From contig NW_003139817.1 in NCBI RefSeq assembly GCF_000003605.2, positions 18,456 to 82,455 of the forward strand: a stretch of DNA of 64,000 bases, written 5' to 3'. Both the position numbers and the translations under genes were made by a program. A model generated the notes under the pieces. It made no database searches. It was not told the DNA's origin and was given only the letters and a program-made list of their open reading frames with translations. This document shows positions 38,520 to 50,744 of this stretch, piece by piece; positions within the stretch are counted from its first letter, which is position 1; every line of letters starts with the position of its first letter. This DNA comes from Saccoglossus kowalevskii (Eukaryota; Hemichordata; Enteropneusta; Harrimaniidae).

Positions 38520-39620
38520 TGAGTCAGCCATTATGAATCATAACATGATTCAAATGATATGATGTGTAATGTAGTATAAAGTTGTCATTCAATCATATCG
38601 AATCTGATGATAACACAAATAAACATGCATATGTGTAAAACGATCTACATACAAAGTTTGATGATAATCAATCAGGGCATGTCAGAGCTCCGGATTTATT
38701 AAAAACTAAATGGCCGACAGTCGGCAATTAAAAATCTGAGCTGAAAAACAAAATCATGTGCTACAAGGTCCCATAATGTCCTATGTATTACCAAAGTTTG
38801 CAAGAAATTTATCCTACGTGTGGCAAGACGTTTTGATTCATTTATAAAGTTTGAATATCGTTAATCAAGACATGTCAAAGATACAGCTCTAAAATAAAAT
38901 TTATTTATAACAAAATGGACACTAGTCAAGTACATCAAGGTCCAATAATGAGTCATGTATGTACCAAGATTGAACGAAGTCCATCTATACATGACAAAGA
39001 TATAATTCCAAAAGTAGTAGAAATGGATGATTTTGATAACATTAACATTTGTTAACATTAAAATGCCTCCATTCGGCGATCTTGCATCTGATGGTCAAAC
39101 ATATACACAATATGTGGCAAGACGTATGATCTATGTATATATAAAGTTCACTAAAACAAAATGGCTTCCGATCGGGCATTTTTAATTTCACATGAAAATA
39201 AAAATGACCTGCATTATAGCCGCATAATGTCCAATGTATGCACGAAGTTTGAAAGAAAGTCATCTATGCACGACAAATATCTGCCGCAGGAATGACAGAA
39301 ATGCTTAACCATTTGGCCATTTTGAATCCGATCTCAAAAAAACAAACTGTGCATTAAGTCGCCATAAAGTATAATGTATCTATCATGGTTGAACAAAATC
39401 AATACATACATGACCGAAAAATTGTTTCGGAATAGAACAAATGAAGTTAATGACTTCTTAACATGAAAATGACCGCCATGCGGCCACCACTAGTTTGATC
39501 ATACAATGATTGGACTTTCATATATAGCCCAAGATATATGAAGTATGTGTGAAGTTTGAACGTGGTTGGCCAAAGCATATGAAAAAGGATTAAGAAAAGC
39601 GATGGCAAGATCACAGATAT
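38520..39620 (+). repeat. tandem repeat family with a period of about 300 bp, block 2
   Basis: Diverged units share with block 1 the AAATGGCCG(A/C)CAGTCGGC dyad, CTGAAAAACAAAAT, CAAGGTCCCATAATGTCC and the ACCAAG(T/A)TTGAACGAA...CATCTAT motif. The orientation is the same as in block 1, 20 kb away. The divergence between blocks suggests a dispersed tandem family rather than a recent local duplication. Confidence 0.75.
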
Positions 39621-39931
39621 AAAATTGGCACTTATTTTAACAACATCGACGACGAATATCAACAATTAAAAGCTAATCGTGTGGGGATTGTGTGTTTTAA
39701 CGTACACATTGATGAAATATAAATATTGCATGCCCGTAATACAAATACAAAAACACAAAAACAAGGTCAAAGTCGCGCATGTTATATATGTATATATTTA
39801 CAGTCTAATAATTTTTCTAGGTATTTGTACATTTTTTTTTGCTATTTGTATTAATAATAATAATAAAAAATGCATACCCAGAACTGAAATCATGTTACAA
39901 GTGAATTAATCAATAATTTACCAATTTTTAG

Positions 39932-40059
39932 ACATTAGTGAATCAATGCCAGAGAGTTTTCCCAGTGCTCCTGTGGCATTGCTAGCCACTAGTACACCAA
40001 CTAGTGCAAATATGTACCCTTTTCAACTTAGAGCTAACACAAGAGAGTCATTGATCTAA
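39932..40059 (+). CDS. putative terminal exon of an unknown plus-strand gene
   Basis: Following the acceptor CAATTTTTAG (AG at 39930-39931), the frame runs ISESMPESFPSAPVALLATS and on through Ser/Thr/Pro-rich sequence to RESLI and a TAA at 40057-40059, about 41 residues. Codon use is far less AT-biased than the surroundings. Entry is in phase 1, matching the phase-1 exit of the candidate at 26869-27000. The product looks like a disordered C tail and no family is recognised. It may belong to a gene whose introns hold the repeats to the left, or it may be chance. Confidence 0.35.
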
Positions 40060-40149
40060 GATTGCACTGGAGTTTAGGGAATCTCTATCAACCCTCTTTC
40101 CTTAGGCAAACCATCTGTATATGTCACACTAAATGTATGCCCACTGAAA

Positions 40150-40200
40150 CCACTGGTGGATCCAGAAATTCGGTAAAGGGGTGTGCTCTTATTGATTTGG
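40150..40200 (+). mobile_element. hAT-like terminus fragment
   Basis: CCACTGGTGGATCCAGAAAT followed by GGTAAAGGGGTGTG resembles the CAGTGGCGGATCCAG...GGGG ends common in invertebrate hAT-type elements. No partner end or transposase was found. Confidence 0.2.
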
Positions 40201-40447
40201 CCGAAGGTTGTGTTTGTCAATTGATTTGTAATTTTTTTGTGCGGGCTGAATGGGGAGGCGCGCGTGGATACAGTCTCAAGATGGCGAATATTTAGTCCAT
40301 GTGACTGATACACTAGTACCTTTGTCACCTGGATGTTTTGGTTGTGACATTCAAAATTTGGTGTCCTGAATTGATGTGATTTCCGTTTATTTACCACATA
40401 GGTGTCACCACTTGAATCCTATCGATCCCATAAATCCCAATTATTAA

Positions 40448-40455
40448 TGACGTCA
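40448..40455. promoter_or_regulatory. CRE-type palindrome TGACGTCA
   Basis: Perfect consensus, about 390 bases after the putative terminal exon. Confidence 0.3.
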
Positions 40456-40459
40456 CTTA

Positions 40460-42635
40460 TCGGCATCACATGACTTGATTTGACCCAGTTTTATATACAT
40501 TCCCAGGTCGAACTGACAGTGCTCTCATCAAACCCATTTTATTAAACAGACATTACACAGCCGTTGGACTAACAATTGTAATTACCCCCGACGATTATAA
40601 TTAACGTAGGCCATGAGAATGTAAAACAGATATATAAATGTTTTTTACACGTGAATAATGACACCATGCTATCAATTGAATGTGAAATCTTTACATCCAA
40701 ACACATTTTTTGTGTGAATACTCGATTTTAGTCCAGCAAGGTGCCGGCACGACTTCTAAAAAATAAATAGTGCGTGCCCCAGAGCTGAAAACACAGGATC
40801 ATATATTCACTGTCAGAACAAAGAGGCCGCACGAATACGAACATATAATGTAAAATGATAAGTTATATCACGTTCCTTTTCTATATAACCACTAACATAA
40901 ACTCATTGTTGTAAGTAATCATATTAAAAAGAATCAATTATCTCCCTGTTTTAATGAAAATTTATAAATATTGTTAATTTTTAACTACACAATCGCTCAG
41001 CTATATCACGCTAAATTATGGTTCATGTTTCGCCCCATAAACTATCATATGACTTCCTCCATTGATAATAAAAATAACGGTGATTAATCTTGCACGAGGC
41101 GTTGTAAGCAATGCAAAGTCATCGCAATGTCGTCATAGTCAAATGCGTACTCACAATCTGGAAAAAATAATATCTCTCTATATAAGAACTTTTGTATATG
41201 TTTCGCCTATATAGAAATGGACCTACATGGGTTATTGACAGAACCCAATAATACGAGTTACTGGAAAACAAAGCATAAACACACAAGTCCTAAACCCAAA
41301 CCCGCTGTAACAAAGGTACATATAAAATCACAGGAATACAGTCTCAGCTCTACAGAGCTCCTGCAGCGTTGGAAACTATTGTACTGACTGTTTCGCTATG
41401 CGCGTCTGTAAATCTAATTTGAACTGATGCGAAGTATGGCCATTAGCTGGCAGTGTAAAATTACATATAGCTATGAATATACGTTGTTTTATTTATTCAA
41501 GTATTATTATTTGAACTTCCTAAAGAAACAAATTGAACCAACATGTAAAATTCAGCCCTTTGAGTCAATAAGTTTTGTTTCTGTGTCGTTTGATTATAGT
41601 ATTTTGTTCATGAAATTACATTTTTTTCTACGGTTTTAAATACAGATAGATAGTTTGTATTGAAATTTATATTTGTTAATCATCTGTCGAAAGAAACAGA
41701 ACAAACGAAACAATCGTTATCAATGTGTAAATCTGAATCATAATCGCCTCATATATGGCTTCGGTACATATCAAACAGAGGGATAGGGTGAGCGTAAAGA
41801 GTGGAACGACGCTACAGAGAATGATTATTATCGGATGCATAATTATAAAGGTGTGTATAAACCCAGTTTTCAGAGCTGTCAAATAAGTATAATTTGTCTT
41901 AATTAAGACGGAAGATAGTAGCGTTCTTATCCAAAATGTTCTGTACCTACAAGACATATTTGAACCAGTTTTTGATTTCATATGATCTTAAATCTTGTCG
42001 TTCTAATTTATATGGTGTGAGTATGTGACATATAACTGCACACCGTCATAAGTCTTTATTCATCACGCAAATTGATGGTTTCTCTAATTAAGATTAATTC
42101 TGTTATTTATATAAACCTACCCTAGTGTACGACACATCAATTATTTATTTGTTGATAAGATAGTCGAGCATGGAGGTAGTCGAGCATAGTTAAGATGAAT
42201 GTTACCTAGTTATACATACGCAACAATGCAATCACTGTGTTACAACCCTATCTATAATTAAACATAGTGATTCGAACGACAAATCACACGATTAGTTTGC
42301 ATTGACATGTGTACTTGATGGCCAGTTAATCATTAACGATGTCTTTGCATGAATTTTAATTTTAAATTGCGTATTGCAAATGATGGAAGGAAACACATGG
42401 GGATAGCATATCTCACAAAAATATCAACGGCGGCCTCATTACAGAATTTTCATAAAGTTATCACCTGCTAAAGTTGTCACCGCGGATGTTTAATAAAGAG
42501 AATAATTGTAATTATGACATATATTAAAATGAGCGAGATATCTTCCTGTGTAGCATCTGTTCACCAATTCATCTGTCCATACACTCAGGTGAAACATTCA
42601 TACATTTTGTTCACTTCTAAAATCGGACTTTTTCT
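40460..42635. other. non-coding interval
   Basis: AT-rich with no supported gene. The hydrophobic 101-codon minus frame at 41676-41981 has a true ATG but reads like translated AT-rich DNA. Confidence 0.45.
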
Positions 42636-42639
42636 AATC

Positions 42640-42820
42640 GCGTTTTCACCTTGTTGAAATAAACAAGCTGGCATTCCTGTCACATTCAATAACACATTCT
42701 TATGATAATATATTTAGGATCTTCCTAAAAAATGACACCAGTTCATGAGATTCTTAGTAAAATAAATGCCAAGGCTGCCTGATATTGCTATTTCATGATG
42801 AAATATTTATTTATAATCGC
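42640..42820 (-). repeat. dispersed repeat, inverted copy
   Basis: The reverse complement matches 44690-44880 over about 180 bases, sharing GCATTTATTTTACTAAGAAT, TCATAAGAATGTGTTATTGA and GAATGCCAGCTTGTT. Similarity ends near 42640 and near 42820. Confidence 0.8.
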
Positions 42821-42839
42821 GCGATGTTTTCTTTTAGTT

Positions 42840-42847
42840 TGACGTCA
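42840..42847. promoter_or_regulatory. CRE-type palindrome TGACGTCA
   Basis: Perfect consensus, just outside the repeat copy at 42640-42820. Confidence 0.3.
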
Positions 42848-42849
42848 GC

Positions 42850-44685
42850 GGACACGAGTGATTAACGACAGAGTTAAGTATCCATCCGAGCCGCGGGCCT
42901 AAGACCGAGGTCAAAATGTTGCAGGAGTATATGTACTTTTTTCCAGTAAAATAGCTTACTGTTAAAAGTCTAACTTGTATTCATGTGACCTATTTCTTGG
43001 TCTAATATTTATTGCACAAATAATCAACTACCATGAGCAATAGAAAATGGTAACGTACTTTTATCAATGACCCGTTAAGAGGGATTTCAGATTAGATCAC
43101 CTAGTCACGTCTAGAAATTATTGAACCATGATTTGATTAATTTCTTCGTTGTTTCTCGTTCTAGATTACATAACGACTCTTCAATCAAAATCCCAGTAGT
43201 CGCTTCAACTTACAAGTATATTTATAAATTGAAGACATGTATAAAGTGCCTCCATGCTCTCAATTTTCATTCGCTAGAAAGCTCATCACTATTATAAAGC
43301 ACAATTAACTTTGATTCAGATATTTCTGTTTAGAGGGTAGATAATGCAATCACTTTGGCTAACAGGTGTATGCAGCCGCCTTACTGCAATATAAATTGGT
43401 TGTGCATGCATAGAGATCAGTTGAGTCGAATGATTACGATTTCAAAAAGGCCTTACCTACGTCATAGTCTCATTCTGCATTCATGATGAAAGGCGTTAAT
43501 TATGGTTGTCGATATCTCATCACCAAACATAGCCGCAAAGCATAAATCACGACAAAGACTTTCGGCTTCTCAGTGCTTTTTATTAATCTATTGAGTGGAA
43601 ATCTAAGAAGCACTATAGTAATGATGCAATGTGAACGTTGAGAAATTAGCATTGGAAGAAAGACCTATGTTTAAATTGAAGAAGACTTCTCTGCTTATGT
43701 TATATATTATATATACTTATTTATGGTAGGCTATCTATAACATCTAGTTTACATATAACTAGGATCGACTCGTTCCACGTCACTAGTATAAAGCACACAC
43801 TGAATACATGGCGGCGTAAATGTTATGTTATTCGAAGTAAATGTGTGCTGTGAGTGTAACTCAAACATGGACACGGAAGTGGTTGGGGCTCACAGTCTCG
43901 ACACGAAAAGTAGAAATCAGAACTCGAATGATATCCAAACCAATTGTCGAAAGAACATTTACAAATCCAAGAGCACACAAAAATGACCGACAAACAATAA
44001 ACTGTACAATCCTTTGGTGTACTAGTTTTGACAAATAAGTAAACTCTGTTTATGTACTATGCCCTAACACAGTGAAACCGGAAAAATGTATATCCCATAG
44101 GTATGAGAGAGTAGATTATTACTGTGAAAGTGTAAATGATATTGTTATATATTATCTGTTGTTTAGCCTAAGCATTAAACGAATAAGCTAGTTCTGTAGT
44201 CTCTTCAATCTCTTTATCAGAATATATCACTAAATCTATTATTATTGATGGAAATTACATCATCTATAGTATATTTGTATCTTTCTATGTTTCGTTGTTT
44301 TTAACTCATTTCTGTAGAAATTCAGCTTGATGAGAATAAAAATACATAAATCTGTCATTAAGGAAGCACAACTCTTGTACACTGAGATTGTCACCTGCAT
44401 TGTATAATTGTTTTGAATATTTTTTTAACAAAGTGGGTAGAATTGTAATTTACTTCTATATATTTTTATTGAAAATGCTTGATGTATAATGTTCCAAATA
44501 ATCTATCATAGTATAGCGGTATAGAGTGTGGGCAATTTGAAGTGTTGGTTGGTCACCCATCAAAGTTATCTTGATTTCAATAATACTTTAGGAATTTCTT
44601 AATATGCACATTTAATTTAAACCCCTTCTAAAAAATGTCTCAATGTTTCTGAAACAAGCCCCCAACCATAACGTAGATATTAACA
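42850..44685. other. interval between inverted repeat copies
   Basis: About 1.9 kb of AT-rich sequence. No transposase-like or other protein is recognisable. The longest ATG frame is 65 codons (43841-44038). Confidence 0.45.
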
Positions 44686-44689
44686 ATAT

Positions 44690-44880
44690 AGATATTTTAT
44701 TTACTACATTTTATCACGAAATGAGCAATGCCAGACAGTCTTAGCATTTATTTTACTAAGAATTTCTTGAACCAACTGGTGGCATGATTAAAATCTTTGT
44801 GATACCCTAAAGGTATTTCATAAGAATGTGTTATTGAATGTGTCACGAATGCCAGCTTGTTCATCTAAAAAAATAAAATC
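44690..44880 (+). repeat. dispersed repeat, direct copy
   Basis: Partner of 42640-42820 in the opposite orientation. The pair could be two insertions of one short element or the ends of a longer decayed one. Confidence 0.8.
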
Positions 44881-45123
44881 AGCAATAACTCAGCTGTATA
44901 TGACTTTTTATATAGCTTGGATGTTCATGTTCATATAAACTTTAAAGTCTATTTCGTCAATGTCATGAATCAGTTGTGGTATTATTTCCATTAAGGACAG
45001 GTTCTTTACACTACATTGTAAGAAGCTTCGACTCTGGGACAACATATTTATCAAGATGTCATAGGACATTTGACTACATTTGCACATTCATTTACGGACT
45101 TCGGTGGTATGTTGAGGTGTGTC

Positions 45124-45256
45124 TTAAAGCGCGGTGGTCGTCGCGCAGCGCGTGTTCGAATTTCATGTAAATAAACAATGCATTTTACACGCGTTGTATA
45201 CGTCACTATGAGTCGCATATCGAACAGGACGCGGCACGACGACTGCCGCCCTTTAA
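45124..45256 (+). mobile_element. TTAA-flanked MITE, copy C (most complete)
   Basis: TTAA lies at both ends (45124-45127 and 45253-45256), as expected of a target-site duplication. The terminal inverted repeats of about 34 bp start AGCGCGGTGGTCGTCGCG on the left and AGGGCGGCAGTCGTCGTGCC on the reverse of the right. At about 130 bp it has no coding capacity and is strikingly GC- and CpG-rich for this region. Confidence 0.7.
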
Positions 45257-46381
45257 ATTTATGACTGAGACAGTACACTGTATTCACCCACCCCTAATTA
45301 TCCCATTGTATATTCTTTAATTGTGCCCATAAATGTTTCTACTGCAGTTGAGAGTTGGTTAAAAAGAAGTAGATAGGTCACATGAGTTTGGTGTTTGAAT
45401 ATTAAGTTCTGTGATGCCTATTCGTAGTTCGACACTTTATTGAAAATCGTTCTTGTTGGGTAGACGAATTTTGGTGCTGCAGCTCATCTGGTGAAATATG
45501 TCGCATTATTAAGGTAGCGATTTCAGCTTCAAAAAAATGAGCAAACTGTTCGCTATCAAAAAAATAGATCAAGATAAAAGAAATATCTGGGTATTGAATC
45601 CATGTTTTGAACATTTTTTAATTTTTTTTATTAGACAGAATAATATATATGGTTAGTATATTTGATCAAATCGATAATATCTAGCTTTCATAAATCAACG
45701 TGTCTAATCATTTTACCTATAATAATGATAATAATAATAGTAATAGTAGTGGCATTGCAGTATTGTAAAGCTTGAAATGACTACGCAGTTATATATATTT
45801 ATTGACATATAGTACGCAATTTAGTGCATGTTCGTCTGAATGGTATCTGGAAGATTGGTCAATAAATCTTGCTCGTAAAAAATAGTCAATAAAAAAATGC
45901 AAGCAGCGTCGTCGTCAATGTTTCTAGCACTCAAGGTCATCTTTGTTATGCAACAACCTATAAATCGTTCGTGGAAATAAATTAATAGGTCTGTCTTCAT
46001 GGATATTTTAATGAAATTGCATTATATTTATGTTTAAAACTCACAAATGTTTAACGCTTAAATATGTTTTTTGTGCGACACGTTGTGGCATTTAGCGATA
46101 TGATGGGGACGTAACCAACACCTGGGGATACCTACTCATATGCAATCATGAGTATAGAAGCCACATCTGCTAAACGTAATTAAATGTAGTTTTGAAACTG
46201 CAAATACATCATCACCCATTAATGTAACTGTCAATTGATTGAAATATGCCTGCAGCACAATGTCGCGCTCTTAAACTCGCTTTGAATTGTCAATTTAAAT
46301 AAGAACTCAAGCAACATCCATTCTCACTTCCACATCACCGATACACCATCCCCTTTTTTACCTCGTAGTGATAATAGTGTT

Positions 46382-46411
46382 ATTAATTAATTAATTAATT
46401 AATTAATTAAT

Positions 46412-46478
<67 letters not shown>

Positions 46479-46479
46479 T
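46382..46479. repeat. (TTAA)n then (TTTA)n microsatellite
   Basis: About seven TTAA units run directly into about seventeen TTTA units. Confidence 0.95.
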
Positions 46480-46835
46480 CGTTTCTGGTTTTCACTTAAT
46501 TAATTGTTGCATCACCACGTACTTCTATGTTTTACATATTGTCGCCATACACTAGCACCCTTCAGCTATTTTCTACTTCCGGGGCCATATAACATTATGA
46601 GTGATATTGAATTGCGATGTAAAACTAGCTTTCATTTCTTGTATGTGTTATATAGCGAATACATTTACAATATTGTAAACAGATCAATAACATTTGCTGA
46701 TGTGTTTTCTGCATGCCTAACAGCCATATATATCTGTAATATGCCGACAACCCACACCAAGACACTAGTACTTGAATTGCATTATTTGAAGCCAGTATTC
46801 TATTTATATATAATCAAACGATATTTTCTCAAGGT

Positions 46836-46843
46836 TGACGTCA
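46836..46843. promoter_or_regulatory. CRE-type palindrome TGACGTCA
   Basis: Perfect consensus within TTGACGTCAA. Confidence 0.3.
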
Positions 46844-48439
46844 ATATAAATTCGTGAAAACAGTCGGAATTGTATATAAGTACGAGCCGTGGGCAAGGAT
46901 TTATGCTACTCTGGCATTTTCCGCTGACGCCAAATTACGATGAAAAATAATGGGATTATATATTTATCACCTTCAAATGTCTACTGTTCAAAAAAATGAA
47001 ACGACAGAGTGTTGAAAGTAGAAAGTATTGTGGTATCATAACGATCGCCTAGTGTATTCATTTTCATAACGAGAATGTGTTCTATTTTACGTGAACGACT
47101 TGCGTACACTCTTTGGTGATTATATGATGTGGTTATGACCTATAATTTGGTTTAGGTGGCCTCAAGTTGATTAATCTCAATGAAATACCAGTGGAAAACA
47201 TTTGAACCAAAAATGTCACGTGTATTGTCGGACTGGGAATTATTTATCAAACTGTGTTTGAAAAACAAGCATTAGAACGTAACTTTTAGTTGAAGCTTTA
47301 CTTATCATAGAGGCATTGTGGCTTGCTTTAGATCAGGTTGTACGCGACTTTATGAGAACGGTTTGGGTGACCGGACCTCCTTTACTTACTGGTGTCTGAC
47401 TCTTATCCAGGCTTCAAAACCGAACAAAGAACCAAAAAATCTTGAAACGAAAGCCGAGTCTAATTTAATTTTACTTGTTGTAATTCAACAGAGAGGTTTG
47501 GTCAGTTTGTTTTGAACTATTTAGCAAAAACGACAATTTCTTTCGATTTAATGCATTATGTTTATCACTCTCACAATATATGACCGGTAAATAAGCCATG
47601 ACATGTTCCTAGTCTTTGTCAATACACGATAGGCAATCGCCGCAACATGCGATATGCATTCACCATTACCGGATATGCATTCACCATCACTTTATAGGCA
47701 TCGTTATTACTTACATCGGACCGCTGTATAAATCCAGCAAAGAATGCTAGTATAAACCAGGATAGTAATTCTACGTGCATACGTAAGCAACATCTTCCTG
47801 TCAAAAATACCTTCCGTTGCCCTGAAGTATCACGCGAGAACAGAATACCTAGTGCTCGCAGTAGTCGTCACAGAACATCTTATAAATAATTAAACTAATT
47901 TATAGTATACGAGCGTACACTGACGTAAACATTTTCACAAGCCAGTTGCATGCGTACAAAGACAACGATAAGGCAAATGATACTGCTCTACTGCATGGTT
48001 ACTGTGACCAAGTCGAAGGAACTTAACAAAACAAAGTTTTAGCACTCCTCTTTTGTAGGTAGGGCTAGTGCGATATCTAACACGTTGCTAGACAAAAAAA
48101 TACGACACACAAAGCTAGTCATATTGACGTCTAATTTTTATAGTGAAATTGAGCTTACGACATTGAACAACTTTACTTCAGTGTAATTAATATTGATAAG
48201 CGCTAAGAAAACATGTCGTTGCCTTAATTGTTCTAAGTATAGCACGTACAGTAATTTTTGGCAGGTATTTTTACCTGAACTATTCCAAATCTCAACCTCT
48301 GTTCTCCCTACCATCAATGATGGACTTTGCGATTTTATATTTTATATCTATGAGTGGTATTGATCAAATGTGAATATTGCAAAATTCAACCAACAACTTT
48401 TGGAAAACTTGAGAGAAAGATCCCTTTTTAATATTAATA

Positions 48440-48850
48440 TTTAATGTATTTTTAATATTCTCTTATGAGAAAAAAAATCTTTTATAAAAAAAAATATAAA
48501 AAAACTTCAAGAAGGCGAAATAATTTAATTTCACATTAAGGTACATTGATGATGTACTTTCCATCAACAATCCTTTCATAACTAATTATATTTCTATGAT
48601 ATATCTACCTGAACTTGAAGTCAAAGTAACCAAGTACGTCTGCCCCATGTCTTGATGTTCACTTTGAATTTGACTATAAGGGTAATCTTTCTACTGTGAC
48701 AAGAGAGACTTTGGTTTTACCACAATTTTCATCCTTGTAGTAGGTTATATGCATAATTCTCCAGTTATGGTGTATACATTTCCCACTTTGTTTGACACGC
48801 TAGAATATGATGACTTTGCGAAATGTCATAGACCCCTAGCCAAGTTTTTT
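48440..48850 (+). mobile_element. Penelope-like (YIDD-type) reverse-transcriptase fragment, fossil
   Basis: RYIDDVLSINNP at 48539-48574 is a clear reverse-transcriptase motif C (YIDD) of a family I associate with Penelope-like elements. Family-typical stretches lie on both sides in order: a SYE region before it, LPELEVK after it, and DKRDFGF and GVYIS further on. Only the palm region and part of the thumb are recognisable. The copy is broken in several places and truncated at both ends, so it is old and dead. The assignment to Penelope-like rather than another RT group is from memory and uncertain. Confidence 0.55.
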
Positions 48851-48859
48851 TTTTATCTC

Positions 48860-50550
48860 AGCATTCAATAGTTACGTGTATCGTTCTCTTGTACATTAAA
48901 TTGTGTACATTCATTCATTTCCGAGACTGGCCATTTACTTTTGTGTAGCGCGGTAATTTGTTGACCTGTGTATGTGTGTAAATGTCCCATGTTTATTGTT
49001 ATATGTCTATGTCTAATTCCTATGTGACTATTGACTTTCGAAAAAAAAATCTTATTTTACCTATTAATTTGTGTTTCATGAATTGTACATCATTACTCGT
49101 TACACAATTAAGACCTAATTTACCAGAAACATTGTTCAAAGACATATATTGATATGATTGTTATACTTTTTTGTACACAGCACGCTTATTTTCTCAAATA
49201 CCCAAAATTGAAATTGTTGACACGATTACACTTTATTATTATTGCTTTTTTGAACTCAATATTAATAATAACACGCACATTATATTGAATGCGTTTTATA
49301 GTATATAACACAATTCCAATTGTATTAATGTCTTTTAATATTGATAAGAGAAAATTGAGTTAAATTGTGTATTGGCAGGCATGTTATTTGTTTACTGTTC
49401 TATACCTTAGGAATTTAGCTACGTATTATTTATTGACTGACATGCCTGTATTTCGAGAATCTATCCAAATTAGTTTGCATCTATACTATATTGTCACAGT
49501 ATTGTGACCTATGTCAATTTCACACATGACTTTTGTGACCCAATTTTATTATGAATCCAAAATTGGAGGTACACGGTCTCTGAGAAGTTCTTCAAAGCTG
49601 AACCCAATATGTATGTTCGAAACGCTCACAATAGATCTCGTATTTAAGTAATCGGCACCCCATGACCACGTCAATCAAGATAAATAGTATGTTCCCGCGT
49701 CGCGTGTTTTCAGATATGCATTGTAGGCAGGTTCCACATTGCATACAAATGGGTACCTATGATATATTTATATCTAATCTGCATATCCGAGAGTTAGTGT
49801 TGTTGATATCAAGAAAGAGAGCCTCAACACTTTCAATACACCATGGGTTGTTGTAGATTACGAATATGGGTATTGTGAGTACCCCCAATGTACAACTGGT
49901 GTGTTAATTATATTTATATTATTGAAGACTGAAGTTTTACTAATGAAAAAGGATATTGCACCGTGCACCGTGTAAATTTGACAATTGGCATTGAGTAGTT
50001 ATATGTTAGGATACACTAACGAGAGAGAATGTATGGTTAAATAGTTAGCTGTGATATACCTGATAAAAGTGTCGCCATAGTTTAATGCGATAAATATGAA
50101 TATTTGAAGCAACAGTCAAATATAAATTATGAATATGTTCCTGATATGTTGAATTACTATGTGCGATCAGACCAATCGAATGATATAGCACCAGACATAC
50201 TTTACAATCTTCACTTCAGAAAAAAAGCGTTCTGGACGCGTCCGTACTGGTTTCCGTACTATTTGAGATATACCGAACGGTAGTGAAATTCTAACATGAG
50301 CAATGTTTTAACTTTGTTTATAACATAACACCCCTCCAAAAAATAGAAATAGGGACTTAGTGTTAAGGATTGCCATTCATAATCGAACCTTAATGTTATA
50401 GTATATTACTTATTTTAATGTTTGATATTTGGCATCGATGACACTGAGCACAGGATAATCATAATGTAGTTACTAAAATGTACATAATAGTATAAAAACA
50501 CAGTGGTGGTTTTCATCAACAGTTTACATTCGCATTGACAAGAGTCATTT
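48860..50550. other. non-coding interval
   Basis: Very AT-rich. No clear 3' end of the retroelement fragment can be seen, and there is no supported gene. Confidence 0.45.
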
Positions 50551-50555
50551 ACTAG

Positions 50556-50740
50556 CCATCGATCGGTTGACAGAAACGCACTGGCGCCCATCAGAGTATC
50601 TTCGGACATATACGCGCCATCGATTGGTTGACGTAAACGCACTGGCGCTCATCGGAGTATCTTCGGACATGTACGCGCAATCGATCGCTGATAGAAACGC
50701 ACTAGCACCCAGCAGAGTAGCGGTGAATGTGTACTTCTCA
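50556..50740. repeat. 61-bp tandem repeat, three copies
   Basis: CCATCGAT(C/T)G(G/A)TTGA followed by AACGCACTGGCGC(C/T)CAT and AGTATCTTCGGACAT recurs at 50556, 50617 and 50678. The first two units are nearly identical and the third decays. It is GC- and CpG-rich against its surroundings. Overlapping frames on both strands are artefacts of the array. Confidence 0.85.
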
Positions 50741-50744
50741 TCGA

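Larger units (their letters stand above)
45260..48430. other. non-coding interval
   Basis: AT-rich. It contains the microsatellite at 46382 and one TGACGTCA. The 117-codon frame at 46504-46857 starts at TTG and lacks any motif. Confidence 0.45.

Noticed and set aside
41676-41981. Hydrophobic 101-codon minus ORF that could be read as a membrane protein
   Set aside because: It is Ile/Leu/Thr-rich in the way AT-rich DNA translates. No class A receptor landmarks or splice signals are visible.
46504-46857. 117-codon plus-strand ORF
   Set aside because: It starts at TTG directly after a microsatellite and has no motif.
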